Numbered from the stretch's first letter, positions 1-10,610 are shown. The stretch: 64,000 nucleotides of DNA from Prorocentrum cordatum (GCA_963575745.1 CAUYUJ010001692.1:233501-297500); one strand, 5' to 3'. Notes: generated by a model not told the origin, from the letters alone. Program-made: numbers and translations.

Positions 1-1
1 C

Positions 2-118
2 GACGAGCTGGTTAAGCAGCGCCCCGTGATCTTGGACATGCGCGCCGCGGTGAAAGCTGGGGGCGTCTCGCAGGCCACGGCCGGGGATCGGGGGTGGCAA
101 AATAAACGCATTAAGTAA
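2..118 (+). CDS. C-terminal coding fragment, unknown protein
   Basis: The frame starting at base 2 is open from the window edge and ends at TAA 116-118. It encodes 38 residues, beginning DELVKQRPVILDMRAAVKAG. The mixed, non-repetitive composition differs from the GAT/GAG-rich sequence that follows, so this may be the last exon of a gene that begins outside the window. No family is recognised. It is too short for more than a tentative call. Confidence 0.35.
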   Translation, partial: DELVKQRPVILDMRAAVKAGGVSQATAGDRGWQNKRIK

Positions 119-131
119 AGCGAGGGGGGGA

Positions 132-885
132 ATGAGGATGCTGAGGGTGAATGGGGAGGGAAGCTCGGCGACGTCAGCGAATGTGATGATGACAACGATG
201 CGGGCGAAACTCACAGGGTCAACGAGTAACGAGGCGGGCTTTGATGAGGAGCAGGTGCAAGAAGATGATGCTGAGGATAACGGCGAAGATGATGATGCTG
301 ATGATGATGAGGAGGAGGGGGAGGAGGAAGAGGGCGACGAAGGGAGGACAGGGAGGCATGGAAACACGAAACCGAACATCCAATGGAGCACGATGTGAGT
401 GAGGGATGAGCTGGTCATGCCTCCATCCCGCAGGATGTCAGGCTGAGGATCGCCATGGCGAACGAGGAGACATGGAAGCTGGCCTCCACCGCGGACGACT
501 GGGCGTCCGACGCCGGCAAAATGGCCAGGGCGATGCTGCGCCACACGAACAAGGCCCTGTCGAGGCCATGTTGGACGCAGGTGGGGATGGCGAGGAGATG
601 GATGATGATGAAATGAGGAGAGGGAAAGAGAGGGACGAAGAGGGACGAGGATGAGGAGAGTACAAGGATGAGGAAAGTGACGATGATGATAAGGAGACGG
701 CGGAGGCGGTAGATAAGGAGGAGGAGGAGAAGAGCATGAGGAGGGGAAGACGGAATGCGGAATGATGATGATGATGGCGATGATGTTGATGATGATGTTG
801 ATGATGATCATGCTGATGAGGGGGATGAGGCAGAGGAGGAGGATGAGAGGAAGATGAAGAGGAGGATCGATGACCTCCTGAGCTA
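132..885. repeat. GAT/GAG-rich low-complexity stretch (intron-like)
   Basis: Purine-rich GATGATGAGGAG-type sequence on the + strand, interrupted by the exon-like island at 434-580. Acidic or serine-rich reading frames here are by-products of the repeat. Confidence 0.7.
434..580 (+). CDS. Exon-like island, 49 codons
   Basis: This is a 147-nt non-repetitive island inside GAT/GAG repeats. It begins right after CCCGCAG and ends before GTGGGG, so both borders fit AG/GT splice sites, and it is an exact number of codons. It encodes DVRLRIAMANEETWKLAST followed by a short basic helix-like segment and ends in CWTQ. I do not recognise the protein. The call rests on composition plus paired splice-like borders. 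It could also be an old element fragment. Confidence 0.45.
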
Positions 886-1277
886 ATCGATCCTCACCGT
901 TCGCGGTGAGACTCGACGGGCGGATGGGGGTCGTGCCCCCCCCCCGGGACCCCGTGCCAGAGTGGGCCAAGGATGCGTTCACAGGGGGCGAGGAGCAGGA
1001 CAGCGGGCTGGAAACAGCCCCGCCCCTCAAAATCGGTCTCCGTCTTCTCGTCGACACCCCTTCATCAGTCGTACTCTTCTCGTCATCCTCACATGATTCT
1101 CAGATGGTCCGTATTGTTCCTTCCACCACTCGTTACCCTCCTATCCATCATAATAACGATCATCACCCTCATCCCCAACCATAGCAATCAATGTGCTATG
1201 ATTTGCTATGTATGTTGACCCCCGCTTACTCCGCTTACTCAGCCCATCGAGCCTCGCCGCGAACGGTGAGGACCGAT
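886..1277. mobile_element. 392-bp element with 36-bp terminal inverted repeats
   Basis: Bases 886-921 and the reverse complement of 1242-1277 match at 32 of 36 positions. The outer end reads ATCG(A/G)TCCTCACCG and the core is CTCACCG...CGGTGAG. No transposase is encoded inside, so this resembles a MITE or an introner-type insertion. No clear target-site duplication was found by eye. A frame at 906-1030 (PEWAKDAFTGGEEQDSG) stays open across part of the element and may be incidental. Confidence 0.65.
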
Positions 1278-1286
1278 GGGCGCATG

Positions 1287-1460
1287 AGTTGCTCTCTCCT
1301 CCTCGTCCGTGTCCGTCTCCTCCTCCGCCTCATCATCGTCATCCGCATCCTTCCCCCCCCCATCTTCCTCCTCCTTCTCCTCCTCCGTTTGTTCTTCATC
1401 CTCCTCATCCTCCCCTTCGCATTCCTTCTCATTCTCCCCCTCATTCTCCTCTTCTACAGC
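1287..1460. repeat. CTC/TCC pyrimidine-rich tract
   Basis: CCTCCT-type repeats immediately after the inverted-repeat element. All frames read as Ser/Pro/Leu runs. No gene seen. Confidence 0.8.
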
Positions 1461-1774
1461 CACCTCGCGGCATTCCAGCCGCGCCCCCCCCGCAGGGCGA
1501 CGTCGCGCCAGGCCCCGAGAAGGCCCGCGCGGCGGCGCCACGCCCAGCCAAACTCCAGCCCACGGGCGAGGGGCGAGGCTTCCAGCTCGGTTTCGAGAGA
1601 GAGCTGAAGGCCAGGCTGCGCTGCGTTTTTGACACTGCCCCCCCTACCCCGCCCGCCCCGAGGCTGCAGCTACCACCACCACCCGTTTCCATCACTTACC
1701 TGAGTCGAACATGCGACCGTTCCGTTGGAGGTGGGGGTTGGGGCGGACAGGGTTGGGATCGGCTGTCAAATTTG

Positions 1775-2447
1775 AGCGCGCCGTTCAAGGCCGCATGGCG
1801 CATCAAGATTGGCCGGGCTGTCCCCGAGTACGGCGCCACGACGGTCACGCCAGATGGCATCATCGCGCTTTGGCCCGACGGCCAGGAGTGGGCGGCGCCT
1901 GGCATTGCAGCTGGCGATCCCGACGTGGCAGCGGCGCCGCAGCAGAGGAATCTGAACGCGGTTCTGCGGGGGGGGGGGGGGGGGGCAAACAGGCGACGCT
2001 TGGATTGTTGTGGGGATCGTGAACAACAAGATTGGCAAGCAGTGGGTGACGCCGTGGGACAACAACTCCCAGCGAGTACAGATCGCGGGCGACTCCGACC
2101 TGCAGGCGGCCAGCGAGTTCATGGCGCAGCAAGGTAAGCTGCACGCCAACGGCACGTCGGACAGGGGGGCGGTGGGGGACGCCAAGAGGAAATGGCTCAA
2201 AGACAACCACAAGCACAAGGTGGCGATGACACGGCCTGCGTCCATGCGCCGACCAGCAGCAGCAGAAGCAGCAGCAGGGGATGGCGATCAGGCAGAGGCC
2301 GCCGATGTCGAAGGCAAGGAGGTGGAGCCCGAGGTGCCCGAGGAGCCAGGTCACGAGGACGAGGAAGAGGAGGGCGAGGACGGCGCAGGCCTCCTGAGTC
2401 CGATCGGGGCGCCGAAGATGATACAGAACTGCAAGCAGTTGCGGTGA
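1775..2447 (+). CDS. Exon-like coding island(s), unknown protein
   Basis: Two frames carry gene-like sequence. Bases 1775-1966 encode a segment ending near PQQRNLNAVLR. Bases 1989-2447 encode IVNNKIGKQWVTPWDNNSQR, followed by a basic stretch (MRRPAAAEAAAG) and a Glu/Asp-rich tail. The two are separated by a run of about 20 G (about 1967-1985), so the frame change may be a homopolymer length error. GTAAGC at 2134 is a possible splice donor, but the frame remains open past it. Function unknown. The basic patch followed by an acidic patch is common in nuclear or DNA-binding proteins, which is only a hint. Confidence 0.4.
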
Positions 2448-2689
2448 TGAAGAGGCCGAGTGGGATGTCGACGCCGAGTGCTGCAACCAAGAAACCAGCT
2501 GTGGATGGCCCTGACACTGGCACAGAGGCCAAGGAGGGCGACGATGTGAAGCCCGCGCGCCAGCAACCCAGCGCGGCGCCGCCGTCGCCGACGCCGCGGT
2601 GGGTGCCAGCGTCGGCCAGCAGCCCGACGGTCATTCTTGACTTGTCGCCGATCCGCTGCCCCGTGTTTGGCGGCTCCTTCATGATTTAA
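2448..2689 (+). CDS. Exon-like continuation, basic and low-complexity
   Basis: A second frame takes over near 2445 with MKRPSGMSTPSAATKKPA, then an acidic and Pro/Ala-rich segment, and ends at TAA 2687-2689. It may be the next exon or a frameshifted continuation of the preceding island. No domain is recognised. Confidence 0.3.
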
Positions 2690-2699
2690 GATGCTGCGC

Positions 2700-3310
2700 C
2701 GTGCGCATGATTCAGTCCGTCGCTGTGCCACGCGCACGATTTAAGCTGATGTGCGGCGCCACGTGCGGTGGAACTCACGCGATTGGATACTGGGAGAGGG
2801 GGGTGGTGATGAGGAGAAGCGTGGCAATGGGAGGTGAGGGTACGCGGTGGGATGGTTGGTTCGGATGGTGTGGGTTCATTCAGTTGGATGCGCGCGCAGA
2901 GTCTGCCCGTCGCCCGACAGCTCGGACGATGGCTCGACGCTTGCTCAGCCCATCGCGCGTTCAGTTCGTTGCTCGAATCTGTCGAGCTAACTTGTTTTGT
3001 TTCGCTGCCGCCGACGATCGCCCAAGAGACATCGGCGGCAGATACTGTTTGCGGCATCAAGTGTGCAGACATATGATGCCGTGTTCGAGCTGGATACAAG
3101 ATGCTGCATTCGACACTTCGGATGGCAACATGTGGTTGTTCATCCTGCCCCGGGCCGTGCGAGACTCCAATATCCCTTCGACCTCTGAGGGGGTCTCGGG
3201 AATTGTGTTGGGTAGCTGTAGCTGACCGCTCGTGGCCACTCATATGCCAAACACACAGCAGAATGTAGGGGGGCGAACGGTATTGCATTATCAATGGGTG
3301 TGCGGCTGAC
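2700..3310. other. Unassigned unique sequence
   Basis: Moderate-complexity sequence. Short frames are open on both strands, but none has convincing splice borders or a recognisable domain. Confidence 0.4.
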
Positions 3311-3315
3311 ACGGG

Positions 3316-3600
3316 GCGACGGCGCCAGACAAACAAACAAGCAACCACACAAACCACAACCAAACACAAACACATAACCAACAAAACAACTAAAAAACAA
3401 ACACACAACCAACCAACCACACACACGACCATACAGCTAAACAAACAAAGAAAGACCCACCCCCACAAACATGCAAGCAAACCAACAAACAACCTAAACA
3501 AACAAAGCACCAGCAATAACACCAACAATGCCAATCACACCGCCAACAACAACAAGACCACCAACAACAACACCAACGTCAACAACAACACGCGCTAATC
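3316..3600. repeat. A/C-only asymmetric tract
   Basis: Almost 300 bases of CAAA, CCAA and ACAC motifs with hardly any G or T on the + strand. The minus-strand frame across it reads as Val/Leu/Cys-rich and is probably not coding. Confidence 0.75.
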
Positions 3601-3935
3601 TAGATCGGCAGCCCACCCCCACAACCCATCCCGCGGCCCCGCTCGCGACCCACCCCGCGACCCACCCTGGGCGGCTACCGCCCTGGGCGCACCCTCCATG
3701 CATGGGCGCATCCTGGATTGGGCGCCCCACCATGTGTATACGTCCCGCCACCATACTGTATGTATAGCTGTTAGGGCTCAAGCATATGCGGCGATCCCAG
3801 TCGCCCATCCAGTGGGCGCGGTGCCCCAAACACAAAGCCTGGGACACTCGCATCGGGATCGTGCTCGCAGGCGGCCCGTCTCGCGATGCGCAGGCGACGA
3901 CGCCGCAGAGGGGTGCGGATCAGTAGCGCGCATCA

Positions 3936-4690
3936 GTGTCTCATGCGACGTTGGTGGAGGATGATAGCCAGATCACCGACATGAATGCGGAGGCACGCAT
4001 CCCCGCGGACGCGGCTGCATTCGGCGCGCGCGGCGAGGGCGCGAAGTCGCAGGGCGACCTGATGGGGGTGATCCGTTGGCGCGAGGAGGAGGAGCTGCAG
4101 CTGCTGAAGGCGCAGCTGCAGCGGCGAGCCTCCGCAGCCGAGGCAAGCGCCCAGCCCCGAGCTGCGAGCGACGATGGCCCCGCCGAGGCGACCGACATCA
4201 GCCCCGCAGCTTCCGAGGGCGTCGCCGTCGAGCTGGAGTTGCCGCAGGCTTTGGAGGCATTAGTCGCCGACGCCAAGGAGCTCGACGCGCAGCGCCAGAA
4301 GGAGCAAGCCGAGCTGGAGAAGGTGCTGGAGATCTCGCACAAGGAAGCGGAGGCGAAGGGCGTCGAGGTGCCACTCCGTGACCCGACTGCAGCTCCGCCC
4401 TGGAGCACCACTGCAAGCGTGCCCGCCCGCCCTGGAGGAGAGCGGCTGCAAGCGCGCGCACCGGCTGATGCGCAACCACCGCCGACGCCGCCAGCTGCAT
4501 CGAGCTGGGCGTCGCTACCCGACGCGCTGCCGCCGCCAGACACCAGAGAGTTGCAAGCGACGTGCGCGCAGTACACCCCCCGCGCAGCCGATGTCGCAAG
4601 CCGCCGACCTCGAGCATCACTGCGAGAATGCCTCTGCCGCGGCCGCTGGCGCGACAGGGAGTCAGGCCCTTGGGTCCACAATGCACATGC
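3936..4690 (+). CDS. Coding island with Glu/Gln-rich helices
   Basis: An open frame with an ATG at 3981 (MNAEARIPADAAAFGARGEG) contains two charged helical segments. The first is RWREEEELQLLKAQLQRR (about 4075-4130). The second is AELEKVLEISHKEAEAK (about 4309-4360), whose L-x-x-V-L-x-x-S-x-x-E spacing resembles a ubiquitin-interacting motif. The C-terminal part is Pro/Ala/Arg-rich and the frame runs into GATGAT repeats after about 4690, probably an intron. Function is not assigned. The UIM resemblance is a motif-level observation only. Confidence 0.4.
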
Positions 4691-5280
4691 CAGGATGAGT
4701 ATGATGATGCTTACGATGATGATTGTGATGATGGTGAGGAGGATGAGGAGGCGAAGGAAGATGACGACGATGATGGGGAGGGGGGCATAAAGGCTGTGGA
4801 TGATGATACGGAGGATAATGATGAGTGCATGTGTGAGAGAAATGCAATGTGAGGAAGCTGCGCGTATTGAGGGGTTGATGGGGAGGGCGAGGATGGATCG
4901 GATGGGAAGGGTGATGCTACAGATAGGCGGGTGACGATGTGCATGATGAGGATGGCGCCGCATAAGAGGACGGTGTGGATGAGGATTAAGAATAGGCATG
5001 GGACTTGGGGGGCCACGGTGTATACGGGGGGGGGGGGGGGGGGGGGGGGCACGAGGGGGCCTACAGAGACGGGGGGGCGCTGCGCGCGGAGGAGGATGAG
5101 GCACTTGGGGGTGTGTATATCGCAGCAGGGCGTCGCGATCAGCGGTCGCCAGAAGAACGCCATGGCGGTGGACAATGCGTTTCGGCGGCTCGAGGAGCCC
5201 GCCACCAAACGGCGATGATGCGCGTGTGAGGAGTTGGTAACCAGGTCGAGGAGATGATGCTGAGGATGACGGATGGCGAT
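4690..5280. repeat. GATGAT/GAGGAT-rich stretch with a long G run
   Basis: Purine-rich repeats interrupted by a run of about 23 G near 5026-5049. A short gene-like stretch around 5110-5215 is possible but lacks clear borders. Confidence 0.6.
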
Positions 5281-5295
5281 GACAAGGGCATCGAG

Positions 5296-5335
5296 GCTCA
5301 CCGTTGCTCACCGTTTTCGGTGAGCATCGGTGAGC
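5296..5335. other. 40-nt hairpin with CTCACCG core
   Basis: The left arm GCTCACCGTTGCTCACCG (5296-5313) pairs with the right arm CGGTGAGCATCGGTGAGC (5318-5335) at 17 of 18 positions across a TTTT loop. The arms contain two copies of CTCACCG, the core of the terminal inverted repeats of the 886-1277 element. Confidence 0.75.
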
Positions 5336-5378
5336 TGGCACGCCCCCCAGGAGAAGTTGAAGTCCACGGGCGTGGCCG

Positions 5379-5950
5379 ATGGGACCAGCACGCGCAACTT
5401 GCTCATCAGGCTCATGCATTCCAAGGATCTGCACCTTGCACTCGGAGCGTGGCATTTCGCTGGAGCGTTTGAAGAGCAAGCTCTGCGCCGTGCAGTGGGG
5501 CAGCAGCGACTCGATCGACATGCCAGGCAAGAACGAGAACGAACATGCCGCTGCGGACGCTGCCTTCGACGCGCCCGATGTCGACAAGATGAGCCCGAAG
5601 GGCCGCGCTGATCTCGCCATGTGGCAGCAGGCGCGGGGGAACAGTTTCCAATATCCAGCGAATGGGGCCAAGGGGGAACCGCAGGGGAGCAGGTTCCGAC
5701 GAGCGTGCCTGGCGGGCCCAGGTGGGCTCGGCAAGGGCTACAAAGAGAAGGATGGTGATGTCGACGCGGCCGCTGCGTTCAGAGCTAAGTGGGCCCAGGA
5801 GAAGTACACGAACTATCGCGCTGGCAAGGTCAAAGACAGAGACCTACAAGAAGTCGTCCTGGAAGCAGGGCCAGTTCATCCCTCTTAGCAGGATCGCGCA
5901 CCTTGAAGGAGGCGGAGTTCTGGGGTGGCCACAGGCCACCATGAGGAGAA
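5379..5950 (+). CDS. Coding island of a probable multi-exon gene
   Basis: The frame 5379-5888 includes SLERLKSKLCAVQWGSSDS, DKMSPKGRADLAMWQQARGN and AAFRAKWAQEKYTNYRAGK. After about 5840 a second frame continues with YKKSSWKQGQFIPLSRIAHL. The composition is non-repetitive and protein-like, unlike the GAG-rich flanks. The frame change near 5840 could be a 1-base indel or a small intron. Together with the exon at 6137-6265 it may form the end of one protein. No named family is assigned. Confidence 0.45.
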
Positions 5951-6136
5951 GGATGAGGAGGAGGAATAGGAGGAGGAAGAGGAGGATGACGATGTAGAAG
6001 CGGAGGGGGAGATGGATGATGATAACTGCTAACACTGTACTCGACGAGGGTGACCATGAGGATGACGACCATGATGAAGATGATGATGCAGCGGAGGATG
6101 ACAACATAAGATACATGCACACACTCGCCAGAGGCG

Positions 6137-6265
6137 GCTCGCTACGTCATTCGATGCTTGCAGCTCGGGGCTCCGTGGTTCTACGATGACGATGCCGCGG
6201 GGTCCATCCGCGTGCTCTACGTGACCGACGGATTCAACGAGGCGTTCGAGGTGGCGTGGTCGTAA
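6137..6265 (+). CDS. Terminal exon-like island, 42 codons
   Basis: ARYVIRCLQLGAPWFYDDD begins this frame and it ends at TAA 6263-6265 after FNEAFEVAWS. The amino-acid mix is typical of folded protein. It follows purine-rich intron-like sequence at 5945-6130. It is the best candidate for the C-terminus of the protein encoded at 5379-5950. Confidence 0.45.
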   Translation, partial: ARYVIRCLQLGAPWFYDDDAAGSIRVLYVTDGFNEAFEVAWS

Positions 6266-6595
6266 TGCCAGATCTGGGCCGCCGACGACGTGGAGTCCGA
6301 GGTTACCACGCGGCGGCGCCTGGAGACGGGCGGCGGCGGCATGGCTGCGCAGGCCGTTGCACCTGCGGCGGCCAGCGGGGGCGGTGACACCGCGCAGCCT
6401 GGAGGCGCCGCCAGCAGCGACGGATGCATGGCAAGTGCGGGCGCCAACAAGAAGAAGGGTCGCACCGTCACGGAGGGCGATGGCAATCGCCCGACCAAGA
6501 AGGGCAAGCAAGGGAACGCAGCTGCTGACAAGGACGGCGATGACCAGCCGAAGCATGCCTCTCATGAGGCCCCGTCCCCCAAACCGATTTTGGCA
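6266..6595 (+). CDS. Low-complexity Ala/Gly/Lys coding-like stretch
   Basis: A frame from about 6290 reads Gly/Ala-rich sequence, then KKKGRTVTEGDGNRPTKKGK, a lysine-rich segment that could be a nuclear signal. It may be 3' untranslated sequence of the preceding gene instead. Confidence 0.25.
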
Positions 6596-6639
6596 ACGAT
6601 TTTGTACATCACCCGCCAGTTTTTTTTGGTATGTTATGT

Positions 6640-7220
6640 TTTTGTTGCTGAGATTTGTTCATCAGCTGCTGTCGCGTTGCCGACGTGCACCCCAAGTTGG
6701 GCATCTGCGTTGCGTGCTGTGCCGCGTGCGCGGTGCAGCGCAGGTTGTGCCGTTCGCGCGGCGCCCCGCGGTCGGCGCCGAGGTTGTGGCGTTTCCTCGC
6801 GGCGCCGCACGCGAGGTGCCGCGAACGCACCGCCGCTTCTGCAGCCGACGTTGAATTTGTGGCGTCGTGTGCCTGGAGTTGCGGGCGCGGTGTTGCGCGG
6901 TGCTTCTTTCGCGTGCGCGTGCGTGCCTTGCGCGCGGTGCACAGTTCGATGCGCGTCATGCTGCGTGCCGGCGCGGTAGCGTGCAAATAGCGCCACGTAC
7001 GTGCTGCCGCGCGAGGTGCCCGGTGTTTGCGCACGGTGCCGCGCGCGCGGTGCCGTGTGCGCGGCTTGCGTGGTGCCGCGAGCGTGGCGTTGCGGTGCTG
7101 GCGCCGCTCACGGGACCTCCGGTCTGTGCGTGTATGAGGTCTTGCCCAAGCGCGCCGCGCCGCGCCACGCGCGGCACGTTGCTCGGGTCGGGTTGCTCGC
7201 GTCGCGGAGGTCCCCCGCCG
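6640..7220. repeat. GC-rich degenerate GCGCGGTGC repeat region
   Basis: Repeated GTGCCGCG, GCGCGGTGC and related words in both orientations. Open frames on both strands are Arg/Ala/Cys-rich and not convincing genes. Confidence 0.6.
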
Positions 7221-7601
7221 TGCGCGTGCGAAGTACACGGAGAGAGCGGGAGAGGATGAGAGGAAAAACGACGGGGGGAAGCTAGGGAGGAAAGGGGAGT
7301 CATGCGAGATGGTAGGCGGAAGGGAAGGAAGAGCGGGGGAGGGATGGGGCGGCAAGGGGGGAGGTGTTTGGAGTAGGGGCAATCGTGCGAGTGCGACAAT
7401 TGTTAGCACCCCAGTCGCGAGTGGGCTGCCGGCGGCGCGTCAAGGCCGGGCTCTGGGATAAAATTATCCCGGCAAAGCAACCGAACAGCGATGTGTATAA
7501 GCATATCTGGAAGCATTTCCCTTAAGATTCAGGTGAGAATCCAGTTGTGGAATTCTGCTGTTCTCGCAGGCGCAGTCGCATTCGCAATGACAGTCACAGT
7601 G

Positions 7602-7750
7602 GCAACGGCCTTAGGATCCAATGGAATCCTAAGGATTCCTAAGGAATCCTGGGGATGCTTAACTATGCTTACGGATTCCTAAGGATGCCTACGGATTCCT
7701 AAGGGTTCCTAGGGATTCCGAAGGATTCCTATGGATTCCTACGGATGCTT
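7602..7750. repeat. Degenerate GGATTCCTAA tandem repeat
   Basis: About a dozen variants of a 10-bp unit around GGATTCCTAAGGAATCC, which is itself near-palindromic. It leads directly into the next repeat. Confidence 0.8.
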
Positions 7751-7766
7751 CAACTTGCCGCAGTTT

Positions 7767-8427
7767 CAGCCTCAGCCTCAGCCTGCCTCGGCTTCAGCCT
7801 CAGCCTCAGCCTCAGCCTGCCTCGCCTCAGCCTCAGCCTGCCTCAGCCTCAGCCTCAGCCTGCCTCGGCCTCAGCCTGCGTCTCAGCCTCAGCCTGCCTC
7901 AGCCTCAGCCTGCCTCAGCCTCAGCCTCAGCCTCAGCCTCCCCCCCCCCTTTCCCCCCCCCCCATTCAGCCTCACCTTGTCTCAGCTTCGGCCTGCCTCG
8001 GCTTCATCCTCAGCCTCAGCCTCAGTTTCAGCCTCAGCCTGTCTCGGCCTGAGCGTTCCTCGGCCTCAGCCTCAGCCTGCCTCAGCCTCAGCCTGCCTCA
8101 GCCTCAACCTCAGCCTCAGCCTGTCTCAGCCCCAGCCTTCCTCAGCATCAGCCTCAGCCTCAGCCTCAGCCTGCCCCGGCTTGCCTCGGCCTCAGCCTCA
8201 GCCTGCCTCGGCTTCAGCCTCAGCCTCAGCCTGCCTCAGCCTTAGCCTCAGCCTTCCTCAGCTTCAGCCTGCCTCATCCTCAGCCTCAGCCTGCCTCGGC
8301 CTCAGCCTGCGTCAGCCTCAGCCTCAGCCTGCCTCAGCCTCAGCCTCAGCCTGCCTCGGCGTGCCTCAGCCTCAGCCTCAGCCTGCCTCGGCCTCAGCCT
8401 TCCTCGGCCTCGGCCTGCCTCAGCTCG
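7767..8427. repeat. CAGCCT hexamer array, about 660 bp
   Basis: Tandem CAGCCT with regular GCCTGCCTC variants. All three + frames stay open and read as Ser-Ala, Leu-Ser or Gln-Pro alternations, so the long open frames are repeat artefacts. Confidence 0.9.
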
Positions 8428-8436
8428 GGCATTCAT

Positions 8437-8866
8437 AATATGGCACAGGACTTGTCTTCAGGGAACGCGAAAATCACGAAGTGGCCCACGGTTGGCTCCG
8501 GGCAATCAAAATATGGTGCAGGAGTAGTGTTCTGGGAACGCGAAGAACACGAAGTGGCCTACAGATGGCTCTGGACATTCAAACTTAACGCGGGAATGGT
8601 GTTCTGAGAACATGAAGAACACGAAGTGGTCTACAGTTGGCTCCTGGCATTCAACATGTGGCCCGGGAATGGTGTTCCGGGAGCACGACGAACACGAAGT
8701 GGCCTACAGTTGGTTCCGGGCATTCAAAATGTGGCCTGGGAGTGGTGTTCTGGGAGCACGAAGAACACGAAGTGGCCTACAGTTGGGTCCGGGCATTCAA
8801 AATGTGGCCTGGGAGTGGTGTTCTGTTGGCTCCGGGCAGACAAAATGTAGCTCCTGGCAATGAAAA
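8437..8866. repeat. 73-bp tandem repeat, 5-6 copies
   Basis: The word AAGTGG recurs at 8479, 8552, 8624, 8697 and 8770, a period of 72-73 bp. The units share ACACGAAGTGGCCTACAG and GGTGTTCTGGGAGCACG. The later units are more alike than the earlier ones. Open frames here follow the repeat. Confidence 0.9.
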
Positions 8867-9173
8867 TGGGGAGCCTCCAGATTCCCGCGGCACCCGTCCG
8901 GCATCTGCCCAGACCCCCTTGGGGAGTCATGATGCTTTCTTTTGAGACCATTAGAAACTTATCAGTCTTCACTGTTAAATAATATCTGGCGTTCCGGTTC
9001 TGGTGTTCCCGTTTTTTTTTTTTTTTGTTGTTTGTTCCCTCCTCCGCGGCGCCTTGCGCCAAGTCCACACAGCCAAGGGATGCGGGTGCCTCCCTCCCCT
9101 CCCCCTGCCGCCCTCCCCCCCCCCCTCCCTCCCGCCCCCCCCCTTCCGGTCAGGTCCTTTTATTCCCTTTGTC

Positions 9174-9176
<3 letters not shown>

Positions 9177-9217
<41 letters not shown>
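9177..9217. repeat. CT microsatellite, copy 1
   Basis: A CT dinucleotide run that is much shorter in copy 2 (about 17752-17771). It accounts for part of the length difference between copies. Confidence 0.9.
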
Positions 9218-9221
<4 letters not shown>

Positions 9222-9283
9222 TGTTTGTTTTCAGCCCCCCCCTCGTTCCCCCGGGACGAGGCGCCCCCGGAACGACCCCTGGG

Positions 9284-9510
9284 GCCACGATTTTGCCCAC
9301 GATTTCGCCCGCGATTTTGCCAGCGACTTCGCTCCACGATTCTGCCTACGATTTTGCCCACGATTTTGCCCACGATTTGCCTCCGATTTTGCAGACGATT
9401 TCGACTGTCCACGATTTTGACAACGATTTTGAACACGATTTCGTTTCATTTTGATTCGAATTAACGGAAAATCGTGGGCGAAAATCGTGGCTCGCCCCAG
9501 GGGTTGCCCC
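9284..9510. repeat. 12-bp CACGATTTTGCC array with inverted end, copy 1
   Basis: About fourteen variants of CCCACGATTTTG, followed at about 9470-9494 by the reverse-oriented words AAAATCGTGGGCGAAAATCG. The array can therefore fold back on its own end. Frames read HDFAHDFARDF-type repeats. The array is conserved in copy 2. Confidence 0.85.
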
Positions 9511-10610
9511 GGGGTGGCCCCACGGGTGGCCCCAGGGGGTGGCCTCGGGGGGTGCCTCGTCCTGGGCCCGGACCAGGGCGCCTCTCCAGGGTGCCCGGCG
9601 CGCGGCGGCGGAGGGAGGGGGCGCAGAAAAAGGGGGGGGCCGGGGAGGGGCACTGTTACGCGTCATCTTGCCGGGAACATCCGGCGTCAAAAAATTCCAA
9701 TATGTATCAGGGATTAGTGTTTATTAGTGTTTCTTAGATTTGCTTTACGTCGGTTAGCGCATCGTCCTCGTCCCCGTCCTCGTTTTCGTCCTCGCACTCG
9801 TCCTCGCCCTCGTTTGCTGCTGCCGCCGCCCCTGCCGCCGCCCGCGGCCCGTCGCTCAGCCCCGGGGCTAACGAGCAGGGCACCAGGGGTACTGATGACG
9901 CGAGGCAGGTGTCCACCCCCTGGCCCCTGGCCTCTACAGCAACTCTGCGGGGCCCCATCGGCCTAGCGAGCAGGGGCGCGAGGATGAGGAGGTGGAGGGG
10001 GGGGAGGGAGGAGGAGGAGGAGGAGGAGCAGGAGGAGGAAAAGGAGGGGGGGAGGAGGAGGGGGATTTTTCGTGATAGCCTTAAGCCCGACAGGAGGGGG
10101 GGGCGGAGGTGGGGCAGCAGCTACGGCTTTTGTAGGTTCCGCTCCCGCCCCGGACCCTGGCACCCGATGGTCCCCAAGAGTCCCCCGAAGGCCCACGGAG
10201 GACCGAGAGGGGCCGAACGCGTCAAGAAACATACCGATGACGTTCGCAAACATTGACAGCGACAAACGGCTTTGAGCCTCGATCTCACTGGCTCCTGGGG
10301 CGCGAGCGTAAGGGCGCGAACAGCCAGCGGGAACGGGGGGCGTCAGAAACGGCAGAGGGGGCCCAGGAGTCCAGAGGCCAAGCGTCTGCACTCGCACGCG
10401 TGCGCACGCAGGCATCTACACGCGCGTGCGCGGACTCAAAGCAGTTACGTACACAAACATCGCAGCCGCAGGAAATGTCACGACGCATTTGGCTCATTAA
10501 TTCGCATGCGTGCGCGCGTGCATTCTCTCAAGGCACGCTTCCTCGCAAGGCTGCGTTCTGTCCAACGTGCGCGCCAACTCCCGAGCGCACGAGCGCTTGC
10601 TGTTGACATG

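Noticed and set aside
3941-5734. 597-codon minus-strand frame
   Set aside because: It runs opposite to the better + strand islands and across GATGAT repeats, giving His/Ile/Pro/Ser runs. The openness is explained by composition.
7731-8438. 235-codon Ser-Ala-rich frame
   Set aside because: All three + frames are open in the CAGCCT hexamer array, so it is a repeat artefact.
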